DNA of 64,000 bases, taken from assembly GCA_025454875.1 (NCBI GenBank), contig JALONP010000011.1:1-64000 (forward strand), written 5' to 3'. The notes beneath the pieces are model-generated. The model searched no databases. It was given only the letters and a program-made list of their open reading frames with translations, and was not told the DNA's origin. This DNA comes from Bacteroidia bacterium. Its GTDB lineage: Bacteria > Bacteroidota > Bacteroidia > UKL13-3. Positions 1-7,913 of this stretch are shown in pieces. Made by a program: the position numbers and the translations under genes. Each line of letters begins with the position of its first letter. Position 1 is the first letter of the stretch.

Positions 1-138
1 GTTCAATCAATGTTATTTAAAAATAGCCTGTTTTTAAATTTTACATTGATAATACGCGAATGAATGAAGCAGTTATTTGAGGTCTTAGTCATCTCATTCA
101 GTAGTACCTTTTGCAGAACCAAAAGGTAACAAAAAGAA
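1..138 (+). repeat. Left arm of a 138-bp inverted repeat
   Basis: This arm is the reverse complement of 60271-60408 with four mismatches seen by eye. It may extend left of the window. Inside it a 9-bp hairpin (TACCTTTTG paired with CAAAAGGTA, 6-nt loop) is kept in both copies. No ORF is conserved in it. It is most likely a dispersed non-coding repeat rather than a transposon end, because nothing transposase-like lies next to either arm. Confidence 0.85.
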
Positions 139-195
139 CTTAGAGGTTCCTTTCGATAATTTGAATGCTACTAGTATAATTGCGGATATTCATTT

Positions 196-203
196 TATTT
201 TTG
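196..203 (+). promoter_or_regulatory. Putative -7 box (TAnnTTTG type) for the HtrA gene
   Basis: TATTTTTG fits the Bacteroidota -7 consensus TAnnTTTG and lies 20 nt before the ATG at 224. I could not find a convincing TTG -33 element at the right spacing, so this rests on one box. Confidence 0.35.
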
Positions 204-223
204 CACCCAAAATTTGAAAACTC

Positions 224-1681
224 ATGCGTAAAGGAACCCTCATTTGGATTATTGCCATCGGATTTGCAAGTGGCCTTGCAGGCGCTTTCACATTTACATC
301 AGTAGCTCCTCGTACCGTTTTGGTAAGTGCACTCAACCCTACCGACCCCCCTTCGGGTGGTATTTACCAAGAGGTGAACAACAGCACAAGGCAAGGTATT
401 GCCGATAATTTTGTAAAAGCATCGCAAGTGGCTACACCTTGTGTGGTATTTATTAAAACGGTGAGCAACCAGCAACAACAAGCCATGGATCCATTTTTTG
501 ATTTTTGGTCGAACATGGATTTTTTTGGCCGAAGGGGGCCTGTTACCAGCTCAGGTTCGGGCGTTATCATTACGGCTGATGGGTATATTGTAACCAACTT
601 GCATGTGGTAAAAGATGCTGATCAAATTGAAGTAATTACCAACAACAACAAACACGCATACAAAGCCAAAATTATTGGCACCGACCAATCAACAGATTTG
701 GCCTTGCTTAAAATAGAAGGCAAAGGATTGCAACATATTGTATTTGGCAACTCTGATCAATTGCAAATTGGCGAATGGGTTGTAGCAGTAGGTAATCCGT
801 TTAACCTCACTTCTACTGTAACTGCGGGTATTGTAAGTGCCAAAGGCCGCAACATCAATATTGTTAACAGCCGTTTTCCAATCGAATCATTTATCCAAAC
901 CGATGCAGCTATTAACCCCGGAAACAGTGGAGGTGCGCTGGTAAATACCAACGGAGAACTGGTGGGAATCAATACAGCCATTGCATCCAATACAGGCTCA
1001 TACAATGGTTACGGTTTTGCCATTCCGGTAAATATTGTACAGAAAATTGTAAAAGACCTGATTGAGTTTAAAGAAGTGCAACGCGGATTTACAGGCATGG
1101 ATGTGATTGATATAGAGGCCAAGCTTGCGGATAAACTTAATATTACCAACAACTTGGGGGTATATGTGCAACAAGTATTGAGCGAAGGACCAAGCGATGA
1201 AGCAGGTATTAAAGCAGGTGATGTGGTAATTAAGGTTAATGAGAACCCCATTGAAAGCAAAGCCATGTTTGATGAACAAATAAGTTACCACCGCCCAGGC
1301 GATAAAGTAAAAATAACCTTATGGACCAATGGTGGGCAAAAAGATGTGTACATCAAACTTATTAACCGCGAAGGCAATACCAGCATTATGCGCAAAAATA
1401 CGGTAGAGTCGACCACATTGGGTGCCGATTTTCAGCCGTTAAGCAAGGTAGAGTTAGACAAATACAAACTCACCTCCGGAATTAAAATTAGCAATATCAA
1501 AAACGGACGCATTCGCAGCATGAGCATTCCAGAGGAGTTTATCGTTACTGCATTTAACCGCAAACCGGTAACTACTGCACAAGAGTTAATTGCCAATTTA
1601 GAGTCGGCACGTGGGCAAATTATCATTGAAGGAATTTACCCAAATGGCAGCAGGGGCTTTTTCTCGTTTTATGCTTATTAA
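224..1681 (+). CDS. htrA: HtrA/DegP-family periplasmic serine protease
   Basis: Envelope protease/chaperone that degrades misfolded periplasmic proteins. The 485-residue protein starts with an uncleaved-looking hydrophobic anchor (about residues 5-25). A trypsin-like domain follows with the triad H127 (TNLHVV), D158 (STDLALLKI) and S235 (GNSGGAL). Two PDZ-type regions come next, around 285-380 and 400-480. The second PDZ is divergent. The order protease-PDZ-PDZ and the length match the family. The ATG at 224 is preceded by a -7-like box and no upstream in-frame start is needed. It is followed by a lipoprotein gene on the same strand, but the 72-nt gap with its own possible promoter argues against an obligate operon. 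Confidence 0.95.
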   Translation: MRKGTLIWIIAIGFASGLAGAFTFTSVAPRTVLVSALNPTDPPSGGIYQEVNNSTRQGIADNFVKASQVATPCVVFIKTVSNQQQQAMDPFFDFWSNMDFFGRRGPVTSSGSGVIITADGYIVTNLHVVKDADQIEVITNNNKHAYKAKIIGTDQSTDLALLKIEGKGLQHIVFGNSDQLQIGEWVVAVGNPFNLTSTVTAGIVSAKGRNINIVNSRFPIESFIQTDAAINPGNSGGALVNTNGELVGINTAIASNTGSYNGYGFAIPVNIVQKIVKDLIEFKEVQRGFTGMDVIDIEAKLADKLNITNNLGVYVQQVLSEGPSDEAGIKAGDVVIKVNENPIESKAMFDEQISYHRPGDKVKITLWTNGGQKDVYIKLINREGNTSIMRKNTVESTTLGADFQPLSKVELDKYKLTSGIKISNIKNGRIRSMSIPEEFIVTAFNRKPVTTAQELIANLESARGQIIIEGIYPNGSRGFFSFYAY

Positions 1682-1753
1682 TGCAAGTATGCACATGCAA
1701 TTTGTGTAAAGTTTAGTGGGCTACCCATTCAAGAATTTTTATATAATTGCAGC

Positions 1754-2272
1754 ATGAAAAATAACCTTAAACTATTAACCCTAGCCGGCTTTGTTTTAGT
1801 TGCTGGCCTTACCTTGAGCAATTGTAAAGACGATGCTGAAACGCCTGCACCTGCGCAACCTGCACCTACCCCAACTCCTACTGTTGAAAACACACTTACC
1901 TACGATAACATCACCATCGACAGCATGTCGGGTGCATGTGAGTTTGGTACTGAATTAAATGTAACGGCAACTGGAACCCATGATAACCGCACGTATACGT
2001 TGTATGCAGCATTCCCTGGATCACAAGCGGCAGCAGGAACTTACACAACTGTTTTACCTGGAGAAAATCCAAGTGCGGGCAAATGCAGTTTATTTGTGTT
2101 GCGTCAGTTTTCGGGTACCAGCCAATCCATTTACCCTCCTGCAGATTTAGCGGTAACACTTACCATTGAAAATGGCAACTACCGCGTTACGTTTGCCAAA
2201 ACAAAATTTGTGGCAGTAGGTAATAGCAGCTTTTTTGCTAATATTTCGGCTTCAAAAGTGGGCTGTCGTTAG
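1754..2272 (+). CDS. Hypothetical lipoprotein
   Basis: I do not recognise the 172-residue product as a named family. It has a lipoprotein signal: hydrophobic stretch about 7-20, then a lipobox LSNC with the acylated Cys at 24 followed by KDD. A Pro/Ala/Thr-rich linker (about 30-45) leads into a beta-rich domain of about 125 residues. The domain has three Cys that could form disulfides (in GACEFG, GKCSLF and the C-terminal GCR). The composition suggests a small surface or periplasmic beta-sandwich lipoprotein. TATAATTG-like sequence just before the start is a weak promoter candidate. Function unknown. Confidence 0.8.
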   Translation: MKNNLKLLTLAGFVLVAGLTLSNCKDDAETPAPAQPAPTPTPTVENTLTYDNITIDSMSGACEFGTELNVTATGTHDNRTYTLYAAFPGSQAAAGTYTTVLPGENPSAGKCSLFVLRQFSGTSQSIYPPADLAVTLTIENGNYRVTFAKTKFVAVGNSSFFANISASKVGCR

Positions 2273-2302
2273 TTTAGTTTACATACTTAAAAACACAAAT
2301 TC

Positions 2303-3790
2303 ATGATTCAAAAAATACTGGTTGCCAACAGGGGCGAGATTGCTTTACGGGTAATGCGCACCGCCAAAGAAATGGGTATAAAAACGGTAGCCGTATTTAG
2401 CGAAGCCGACCGCAATGCGCTCCATGTGCGATATGCTGATGAGGCCGTTTGTATTGGTCCTGCACCTTCAAACCAATCGTACTTACAAATGGATACCATT
2501 TTGGAGGTTTGCCGTACCTTAAAGGTAGATGCCATTCACCCAGGTTATGGATTTTTATCAGAGAATGCCGTGTTTGCGCGCAAAGTGCAAGAAGCAGGTA
2601 TTACGTTTATTGGTCCGAGTGCCGAAGCCATGGAAATAATGGGAAGCAAGCTGGGAGCAAAAGCAGCAGTTAAAGCATTTGGGGTTCCCATGGTTCCTGG
2701 CACCGATACCGCCATTCAAGATGTGAAGGCTGCCAAAGAAATTGCCACCCAAATTGGTTATCCTGTTTTAATCAAAGCATCAGCAGGTGGCGGTGGCAAA
2801 GGAATGCGTGTGGTAATGGAAGCAGCCGAGTTTGAACAACAAGTGCAACTTGCCATGAGCGAGGCGCAATCAGCATTTGGCGATGGCTCTGTTTTTATCG
2901 AAAAATATGTAGGTTCACCTAGGCATATTGAATTTCAAATTTTAGGCGATAGCCACGGAAACATAGTGCATTTGTTTGAGCGCGAATGTTCTATTCAACG
3001 CAGACACCAAAAATTGGTTGAAGAAGCTCCTTCGAGTTGTTTAACACCCGAAGTACGCAAGGCCATGGGCGAGGCTGCAGTAAACGTTGCCAAGGCTTGC
3101 AATTACACGGGAGCAGGTACCGTTGAGTTTTTGGTTGATGAGAAACTGAATTTTTACTTCCTCGAAATGAATACACGGTTGCAGGTAGAACACCCGGTTA
3201 CCGAGCAAATTGTTGGCCTCGATTTGGTGAAAGAACAAATACGTGTTGCCAATGGCGAACCGTTGGGCTACACGCAAAACGATCTTGAAATGCGCGGACA
3301 TGCAATTGAGTTACGTGTATGTGCTGAAGATCCAGCCAACCAGTTTTTACCCGATATTGGAACGCTTAAAACGTATACTGTTCCGCAAGGACTTGGCGTG
3401 CGTGTTGACGATTCGTTTGAAGCAGGAATGGCAATTCCAATTCACTATGACCCCATGATTGCCAAGTTAATTACATTTGGCAAAACACGCGATGAAGCCA
3501 TCCAACGGATGATACGCGCTATTGACGATTACCATATTAGTGGAATTGAAACAACGTTGTCGTTTGGTAAATTTGCCATGCAACACCCAGCCTTTGTTTC
3601 AGGTAATTTTGACACCAAATTTATTGAGCGTTACTTTAAACCTGAGTTATTGCCTCAAACTGAAGTGGCTGATGAAATAATGGCTTTTGCAGCCGGTAGT
3701 TTATTCACCAACAGCAAGCAACAAGCGGTAACTACGGCAACTGAACAAACGCGTAAAAGCGACTGGCTACGCAACCGTAAATTAACCTAA
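2303..3790 (+). CDS. accC: Biotin carboxylase (acetyl-/acyl-CoA carboxylase subunit)
   Basis: ATP- and bicarbonate-dependent carboxylation of biotin on the biotin carboxyl carrier protein, the first half-reaction of malonyl-CoA formation. The N-terminal domain begins KILVANRGEIALRVMRTA. The ATP-grasp glycine loop SAGGGGKGMRVV is near residues 165-176, and the EHPVTE active-site segment has E296. At 495 residues it is about 45 longer than the usual 450-residue AccC. The extra length is a polar C-terminal tail after the carboxylase C-domain. No biotin carrier or carboxyltransferase gene is adjacent, so it could serve ACC or another acyl-CoA carboxylase. The ATG is 30 nt after the lipoprotein stop. 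Confidence 0.93.
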   Translation: MIQKILVANRGEIALRVMRTAKEMGIKTVAVFSEADRNALHVRYADEAVCIGPAPSNQSYLQMDTILEVCRTLKVDAIHPGYGFLSENAVFARKVQEAGITFIGPSAEAMEIMGSKLGAKAAVKAFGVPMVPGTDTAIQDVKAAKEIATQIGYPVLIKASAGGGGKGMRVVMEAAEFEQQVQLAMSEAQSAFGDGSVFIEKYVGSPRHIEFQILGDSHGNIVHLFERECSIQRRHQKLVEEAPSSCLTPEVRKAMGEAAVNVAKACNYTGAGTVEFLVDEKLNFYFLEMNTRLQVEHPVTEQIVGLDLVKEQIRVANGEPLGYTQNDLEMRGHAIELRVCAEDPANQFLPDIGTLKTYTVPQGLGVRVDDSFEAGMAIPIHYDPMIAKLITFGKTRDEAIQRMIRAIDDYHISGIETTLSFGKFAMQHPAFVSGNFDTKFIERYFKPELLPQTEVADEIMAFAAGSLFTNSKQQAVTTATEQTRKSDWLRNRKLT

Positions 3791-3799
3791 GGATTATTG

Positions 3800-3807
3800 T
3801 ATATTTG
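3800..3807 (+). promoter_or_regulatory. Putative -7 box for map
   Basis: TATATTTG matches TAnnTTTG exactly and lies 19 nt upstream of the GTG start of map. A -33 TTG is not obvious. It suggests map can be transcribed separately from accC. Confidence 0.35.
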
Positions 3808-3826
3808 CCGTTTATTTTAATGCACC

Positions 3827-4621
3827 GTGGCTTTTAGAGAAAAAGGATCAGCAATCATTATTAAAACACCAGAGCAAATTGAAGGGATACGCAGAAGTGC
3901 CCAATTGGCTGCAAGCGCCTTAAAGGAAGTGGCACCCTACGTAAAGGCTGGGGTAACCACTGAGTTCTTAAACAATATTTGCCGCGATTTTATCAAGGAT
4001 CATGGTGCAGTTGCAGCTACGGTTGGGTACAATGGTTACAAACACGAAACTTGTATTAGTTTGAATGATGTTATCTGCCATGGTATTCCAGGGAAATACA
4101 CATTGCGTGATGGCGATATTTTAAACATAGATGTAACCACCATCCTTAACGGGTATTATGGTGATACAAGCACCATGTTCACCGTTGGCGAAATAACCGA
4201 GCATGCACAAAAACTAATCAATGCCACACGCGAATGTTTGCGTATTGGTATTGCACAATGCAGACCCGGAAACAGGGTTGGCAATATTGGTTATGAAATT
4301 AACAAGTACGCTACTTCTCTTGGTTACTCAGTGGTTTATGAGTTTTGTGGTCATGGCGTTGGAATTCGTTTTCATGAAGAACCTGAAGTTTCGCATGTTG
4401 CAGATAAAGACACAGGACCTGTAATGCAAGCAGGCATGATATTTACCATCGAACCGATGATTAATGCTGGTAAAGCACGCGCCAAGGTTGATAAAAGAGA
4501 TGGGTGGACTGCTCGCACCATTGACGGAAAATTATCTGCCCAATTTGAGCATACCATTTTGGTAACACCTACCCGCCCCGATGTATTATCGGATATCAGC
4601 AACGAATACCCTAAACCTTAG
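3827..4621 (+). CDS. map: Type I methionine aminopeptidase
   Basis: Removes the initiator Met from nascent proteins in the cytoplasm, using two metal ions. The pita-bread fold signature is complete: NIDVTTILNGYYGDTS carries the two Asp ligands, EFCGHGVGIRFHEEPEV the His ligand and substrate His, FTIEPM the first Glu, and SAQFEHTI the second. At 264 residues it is the usual bacterial size. The start used is GTG at 3827. An ATG at 3820 is out of frame. The stop overlaps the end of the convergent lipoprotein gene by 4 nt. Confidence 0.95.
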   Translation: MAFREKGSAIIIKTPEQIEGIRRSAQLAASALKEVAPYVKAGVTTEFLNNICRDFIKDHGAVAATVGYNGYKHETCISLNDVICHGIPGKYTLRDGDILNIDVTTILNGYYGDTSTMFTVGEITEHAQKLINATRECLRIGIAQCRPGNRVGNIGYEINKYATSLGYSVVYEFCGHGVGIRFHEEPEVSHVADKDTGPVMQAGMIFTIEPMINAGKARAKVDKRDGWTARTIDGKLSAQFEHTILVTPTRPDVLSDISNEYPKP

Positions 4622-5373
4622 TCGGTTTGGTGTACACACGGAATAAGCGTTGAATAAAATTGAATGCTTAAGCCTGAAGCAAATGGCAACTTTAAACCAG
4701 ATTGAAAAGGTTTAATGCCACATACCACACGCGATGGTGCTACCCCCGATTTTAGAATTTGATTGGTAATGATGGTGGCTTTTGCAAAACCTACAGACCA
4801 AGCGTCTACTCCTTTTTCTTTTCCTAAGTAAGCACTGTCTGCTTGGTATACCAACACAGCTTGTACATCGGCATGTTTTTGCAAAACAGCAATTACTTGT
4901 TTGGTAAATTGTTCAGCTGTAGGTTGCCATTTGGTTGTTTGTGGCGCAAACAACAATTTATCATTTACCCATACAGATGTGTTGGCACAACCAGTGGTAG
5001 CAACCAAATCTGTTGCAGCATAACCAACAAACTGTTGGATAATGGATTGGCTTAATTGCAAAAAAGCATCTTGTTGTGCTAACCGTTGTTGGTTGAGGCG
5101 TTGCAAACGTAAATCTTGTTCGGTAAGCTGTGCTTGTTTTTGGGCAAGTGAGTCTTGTTTTTCTTGTAACCTGTTCACCAAACTTTGCTCCATTGTAGCG
5201 CTCTGGTTACGCAAATACACCACTTCATCTTTAAGTAATCCAATTCGCTTTTCGAGCAAAACACTGTCGTGTTGCATTTGTGCAATACGCTGTTTGGCAC
5301 TGTCGTACTCCTTAACAGATACACATCCAACAACCAATAATCCGACCAACCCAAATACAAAATACTGTTTCAT
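4618..5373 (-). CDS. Coiled-coil lipoprotein with a degenerate OmpA-like C-terminal domain
   Basis: A 251-residue protein with a lipobox VVGC (Cys 17), then a Gln/Leu/Lys-rich coiled coil about residues 20-115. The C-terminal domain has the general OmpA-like layout: a beta strand with LLF, a helix ending in VLQKHADVQAVLVY, a helix with a Ser/Ala pattern, then SGVAPSRVVCG near the end. It lacks the usual GHTD and R-x-x-S-V motifs, so peptidoglycan binding is doubtful. It is probably an outer-membrane-anchored envelope lipoprotein. It is convergent with map, with overlapping stops, and divergent from the cysteine desulfurase gene. Confidence 0.75.
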   Translation of the reverse strand: MKQYFVFGLVGLLVVGCVSVKEYDSAKQRIAQMQHDSVLLEKRIGLLKDEVVYLRNQSATMEQSLVNRLQEKQDSLAQKQAQLTEQDLRLQRLNQQRLAQQDAFLQLSQSIIQQFVGYAATDLVATTGCANTSVWVNDKLLFAPQTTKWQPTAEQFTKQVIAVLQKHADVQAVLVYQADSAYLGKEKGVDAWSVGFAKATIITNQILKSGVAPSRVVCGIKPFQSGLKLPFASGLSIQFYSTLIPCVHQTD

Positions 5374-5417
5374 GTAAGGTACAAAAATAGTGTTATATGC
5401 CTATCGGCAAAACTTTC

Positions 5418-5425
5418 TATATTTG
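5418..5425 (+). promoter_or_regulatory. Putative -7 box for the cysteine desulfurase gene
   Basis: TATATTTG, an exact TAnnTTTG match, lies 23 nt before the ATG at 5449. It sits in the divergent 75-bp space shared with the lipoprotein gene. The -33 element is not clear. Confidence 0.4.
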
Positions 5426-5448
5426 CCTGTGTAAAGCAAGCGCCTTTT

Positions 5449-6603
5449 ATGACAGCAAACCGTGTATATTTTGATAATGCCGCAACCACCCCATTAGACA
5501 AAGAAGTATTGGCCACGATGATTCCGTTAATGGAAGAACAATTTGGCAATCCATCTTCTACCCACGGACACGGAAGAGTAGTGCGCACCCATATTGAAGA
5601 GGCGCGTAAAACGGTAGCTAAACACTTAAACTGCACACCTGGAGAAATCTTTTTTACCTCAGGCGGAACCGAGGCCGATAATATGGCCATTCGCCAAGCA
5701 GTGGCATTTTTAGGTGTAAAACACCTGATCACTTCCCCTATTGAACACCATGCGGTGCTGCATACCATTGAAGAATTGCACAAAGAAGGCAAGGCAGCCA
5801 TGCACTTGGTAAATGTATTACCAAACGGGCATATCGATTTAACACACCTTGAGCAATTGTTGCAACAATACCCTCAAGCATTGGTATCGTTAATGCATGC
5901 CAATAACGAAATTGGCAACCTGCTCGACATTGAAACGGTTGGCAATTTGTGTAAACAATACAGCGCGTTGTTTCACTGCGATACTGTACAAACCATTGGG
6001 CATTATGCATTTGATATGCAAAAGTTGAATGTGCATTTTGTAGCATGTGCTGCGCATAAATTTAATGGTCCAAAAGGTGTGGGCTTTATTTATGTGAACA
6101 ATCAAGTTAAGCTGCATCCGTTTATTACCGGTGGTGCTCAAGAGCGCAATATGCGAGGAGGAACCGAAAATGTTTATGGCATTGTTGGACTTGCAAAAGC
6201 ACTCGAAATTTCGATGCGTGATTTGGAAAAAGAGCAAGCCCATATACAATCGCTTAAAACATACATGATGGAGCGCTTAACTCAAACGGTTCCGGGTATT
6301 GCCTTTAATGGTGATGCTACTGGAAAATCACTTTACACTGTATTGAATGTGTCGTTTCCCCCAAGTCCAGTTGGCGAAATGATGTTGTTTAAATTGGATA
6401 TAGCGGGCATTTCCGTTTCGGGAGGCAGTGCGTGCTCGTCAGGTTCCAATGTAGGCTCACATGTGCTTGCTGCTATTAAACACAACCCACAACGTGCTGC
6501 AGTTCGTTTTTCATTTGGCAAACAAAACACCAAAGCCGAAGTTGATTTTGTAATTGATGCGTTGGCACAAATGTTGGCACCTCAGGCCAAAGTAAATGCT
6601 TAG
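5449..6603 (+). CDS. Cysteine desulfurase (NifS/IscS family)
   Basis: PLP enzyme that converts cysteine to alanine and passes persulfide sulfur to Fe-S, tRNA or cofactor pathways. The start YFDNAATTPLDKEVL, the block TSGGTEADN, the PLP-lysine region CAAHKFNGPKGVG and the mobile catalytic-Cys loop GGSACSSGSN are all present. Length (384 residues) is typical of class I IscS/NifS proteins. No iscU, iscA or suf genes adjoin it, so its acceptor cannot be read from context. It is a single-gene unit with its own possible promoter, followed by a repeat-rich spacer. Confidence 0.94.
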   Translation: MTANRVYFDNAATTPLDKEVLATMIPLMEEQFGNPSSTHGHGRVVRTHIEEARKTVAKHLNCTPGEIFFTSGGTEADNMAIRQAVAFLGVKHLITSPIEHHAVLHTIEELHKEGKAAMHLVNVLPNGHIDLTHLEQLLQQYPQALVSLMHANNEIGNLLDIETVGNLCKQYSALFHCDTVQTIGHYAFDMQKLNVHFVACAAHKFNGPKGVGFIYVNNQVKLHPFITGGAQERNMRGGTENVYGIVGLAKALEISMRDLEKEQAHIQSLKTYMMERLTQTVPGIAFNGDATGKSLYTVLNVSFPPSPVGEMMLFKLDIAGISVSGGSACSSGSNVGSHVLAAIKHNPQRAAVRFSFGKQNTKAEVDFVIDALAQMLAPQAKVNA

Positions 6604-6604
6604 T

Positions 6605-6709
6605 GATGAATGATGAGCGTTGGATGCTAAATGCTCTTTGTCTAATGTCTAATGTCTATTGCCCAACACCACTTCTCGATACGAGCCTGCGGCTCTACTC
6701 GCAGTAACG
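6605..6709 (-). repeat. Reverse-oriented copy of the 40-bp hairpin repeat with its trailing segment
   Basis: Positions 6669-6708 are the reverse complement of the hairpin repeat found at 24016, 46254 and 53375. The preceding 6605-6668 matches, in reverse, the tail after the copy at 53375 (tracts of attagac, tattgccc and atgctaaatgc type). The 3' end differs (CTCGCAGTAAC instead of CTCGAAGTGAC), which weakens the outer stem. The inner stem GAGCC/GGCTC is intact. Confidence 0.8.
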
Positions 6710-6776
6710 ATTCGATTCGCATTATCAAATCATCTCATTATCAAATTGTCAAATAAATCAGTGGTGTTTTTTTTTT

Positions 6777-7100
6777 ACCGCAGCGCTCACAGCGAAAAAA
6801 TAATAAATCAGCGTATCCCGATCGCTATCGGGGCGGCTAAACAGTCTTCTAATATCACGAATCCAGATTAACTATTGAAAGCAAAAAATTGAACCACAGA
6901 GGTACGGAGAATTTATTTAAAAATGTGCGTCTTTCAACCGCAGCGACCACAGCGAAAAAATAATAAATCAGCGTAATTAGCGGCTAAACAGTCTTCTAAT
7001 ATCACGAATCCAGATTAACTATTGAAAGCGAAAAATTGAACCACTGAGGTACGGAGAATTTATTTAAAAATGTCCGTCTTTCAACCGCAGCGACCACAGC
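6777..7100 (+). repeat. Tandem repeat of about 147 bp, two copies plus a partial third
   Basis: The unit starts ACCGCAGCG..CACAGCG and contains ACAGTCTTCT, then ACCAC-GAGGTACGGAG, then an AT-rich stretch. Starts are at 6777, 6937 and 7084. The ACAGTCTTCT marker recurs at 6841 and 6988, 147 apart. The first unit is longer because it carries a palindrome at 6817-6832 (CCCGAT, 4-nt loop, ATCGGG) absent from the second. No gene is seen in 6604-7239. Confidence 0.85.
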
Positions 7101-7161
7101 GTTAAGACAAAGTACACAGCGATATACACAATCGCCAATGACCAATATCTAATGCCTAACA

Positions 7162-7201
7162 ACACTTCTCGATACGAGCCTGCGGCTCTACTCGAAGTGA
7201 C
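7162..7201 (-). repeat. Hairpin repeat (40 bp), reverse orientation
   Basis: Same element as at 24016-24055 read on the minus strand. It has an outer stem CACTTC/GAAGTG and an inner stem GAGCC/GGCTC with a TGC loop. It closes the repeat-rich spacer downstream of the cysteine desulfurase and lies 38 bp beyond the end of the convergent pRiA4b-like gene. Confidence 0.85.
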
Positions 7202-7239
7202 TGCTAATCATTTCATGATTAAATTATCAAACCAACCAA

Positions 7240-7842
7240 CTAAAACTCATCTTCCCCACCTGAAGCTTCTCCTTGTTCGTCTTCAAACAACCCAAACTCA
7301 TCCGCTTCATCATCTGAAATTTCCCCACCCATGTCTTCGGTTTTGTCAAGGTAGTTTTTGGTGATTTCATCAAACTCATTATCATCAACCAAACCAAAAC
7401 GTTGAATTTTGTCGTATTGTTTAGGTGCTAGCCCAACTGTTTTGGTACATACCGGATACTTTACCCCTGCTTTTTCTTTCATCTCAATTCCTGTTAACTC
7501 TACGTGCAAGGTCCACAACTCCATAAAGTCGTAGATGTAAATCATTTTTTGATGTGGGTCAATAATGTAATCAACCAATTTGGATTTGGCCATTACGGGC
7601 AGTTTTGGTGTAGCGTCAGGTCCATCATCATCGTCATCCGACATGTCTTCAAGTGTAATTTCTTGAAACTTCTTCCACGAGTCGTTGCTCATGTAAAAAG
7701 AGGCCATTTGTTTTTGGTCGAAACCAATTGCATCCAAAATGGCTTTGTGAAAATCAAAAAAAGTTTGTGTTGATTTAATCTCAATCACCCTGAATGTTTC
7801 TTCAAACTCCTCAAACCAAACCTTAAACTTATAAACTGCCAT
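7240..7842 (-). CDS. pRiA4b ORF-3-like domain protein
   Basis: The N-terminal two thirds match the pRiA4b ORF-3-like family known in many Bacteroidota: MAVYKFKVWFEEFEETFR, then TFFDFHKAILDAIGFD, SFYMSNDSWKK and a later YIYDFMELWTLHVEL. This fold is of unknown function. Residues about 155-200 form an Asp/Glu-rich acidic tail. I start at the ATG at 7842, as relatives begin MAVYKF. An upstream ATG at 7869 would add nine unrelated residues. The gene follows the large T9SS-type gene on the same strand after 71 nt. It is soluble, with no signal peptide. Confidence 0.8.
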   Translation of the reverse strand: MAVYKFKVWFEEFEETFRVIEIKSTQTFFDFHKAILDAIGFDQKQMASFYMSNDSWKKFQEITLEDMSDDDDDGPDATPKLPVMAKSKLVDYIIDPHQKMIYIYDFMELWTLHVELTGIEMKEKAGVKYPVCTKTVGLAPKQYDKIQRFGLVDDNEFDEITKNYLDKTEDMGGEISDDEADEFGLFEDEQGEASGGEDEF

Positions 7843-7913
7843 ATTCTTGTATTTCGGGCAAAAATACACCTTTACCGCAAACCTTTGGTAAAAAAATAAA
7901 GAGCAAATGGTTG

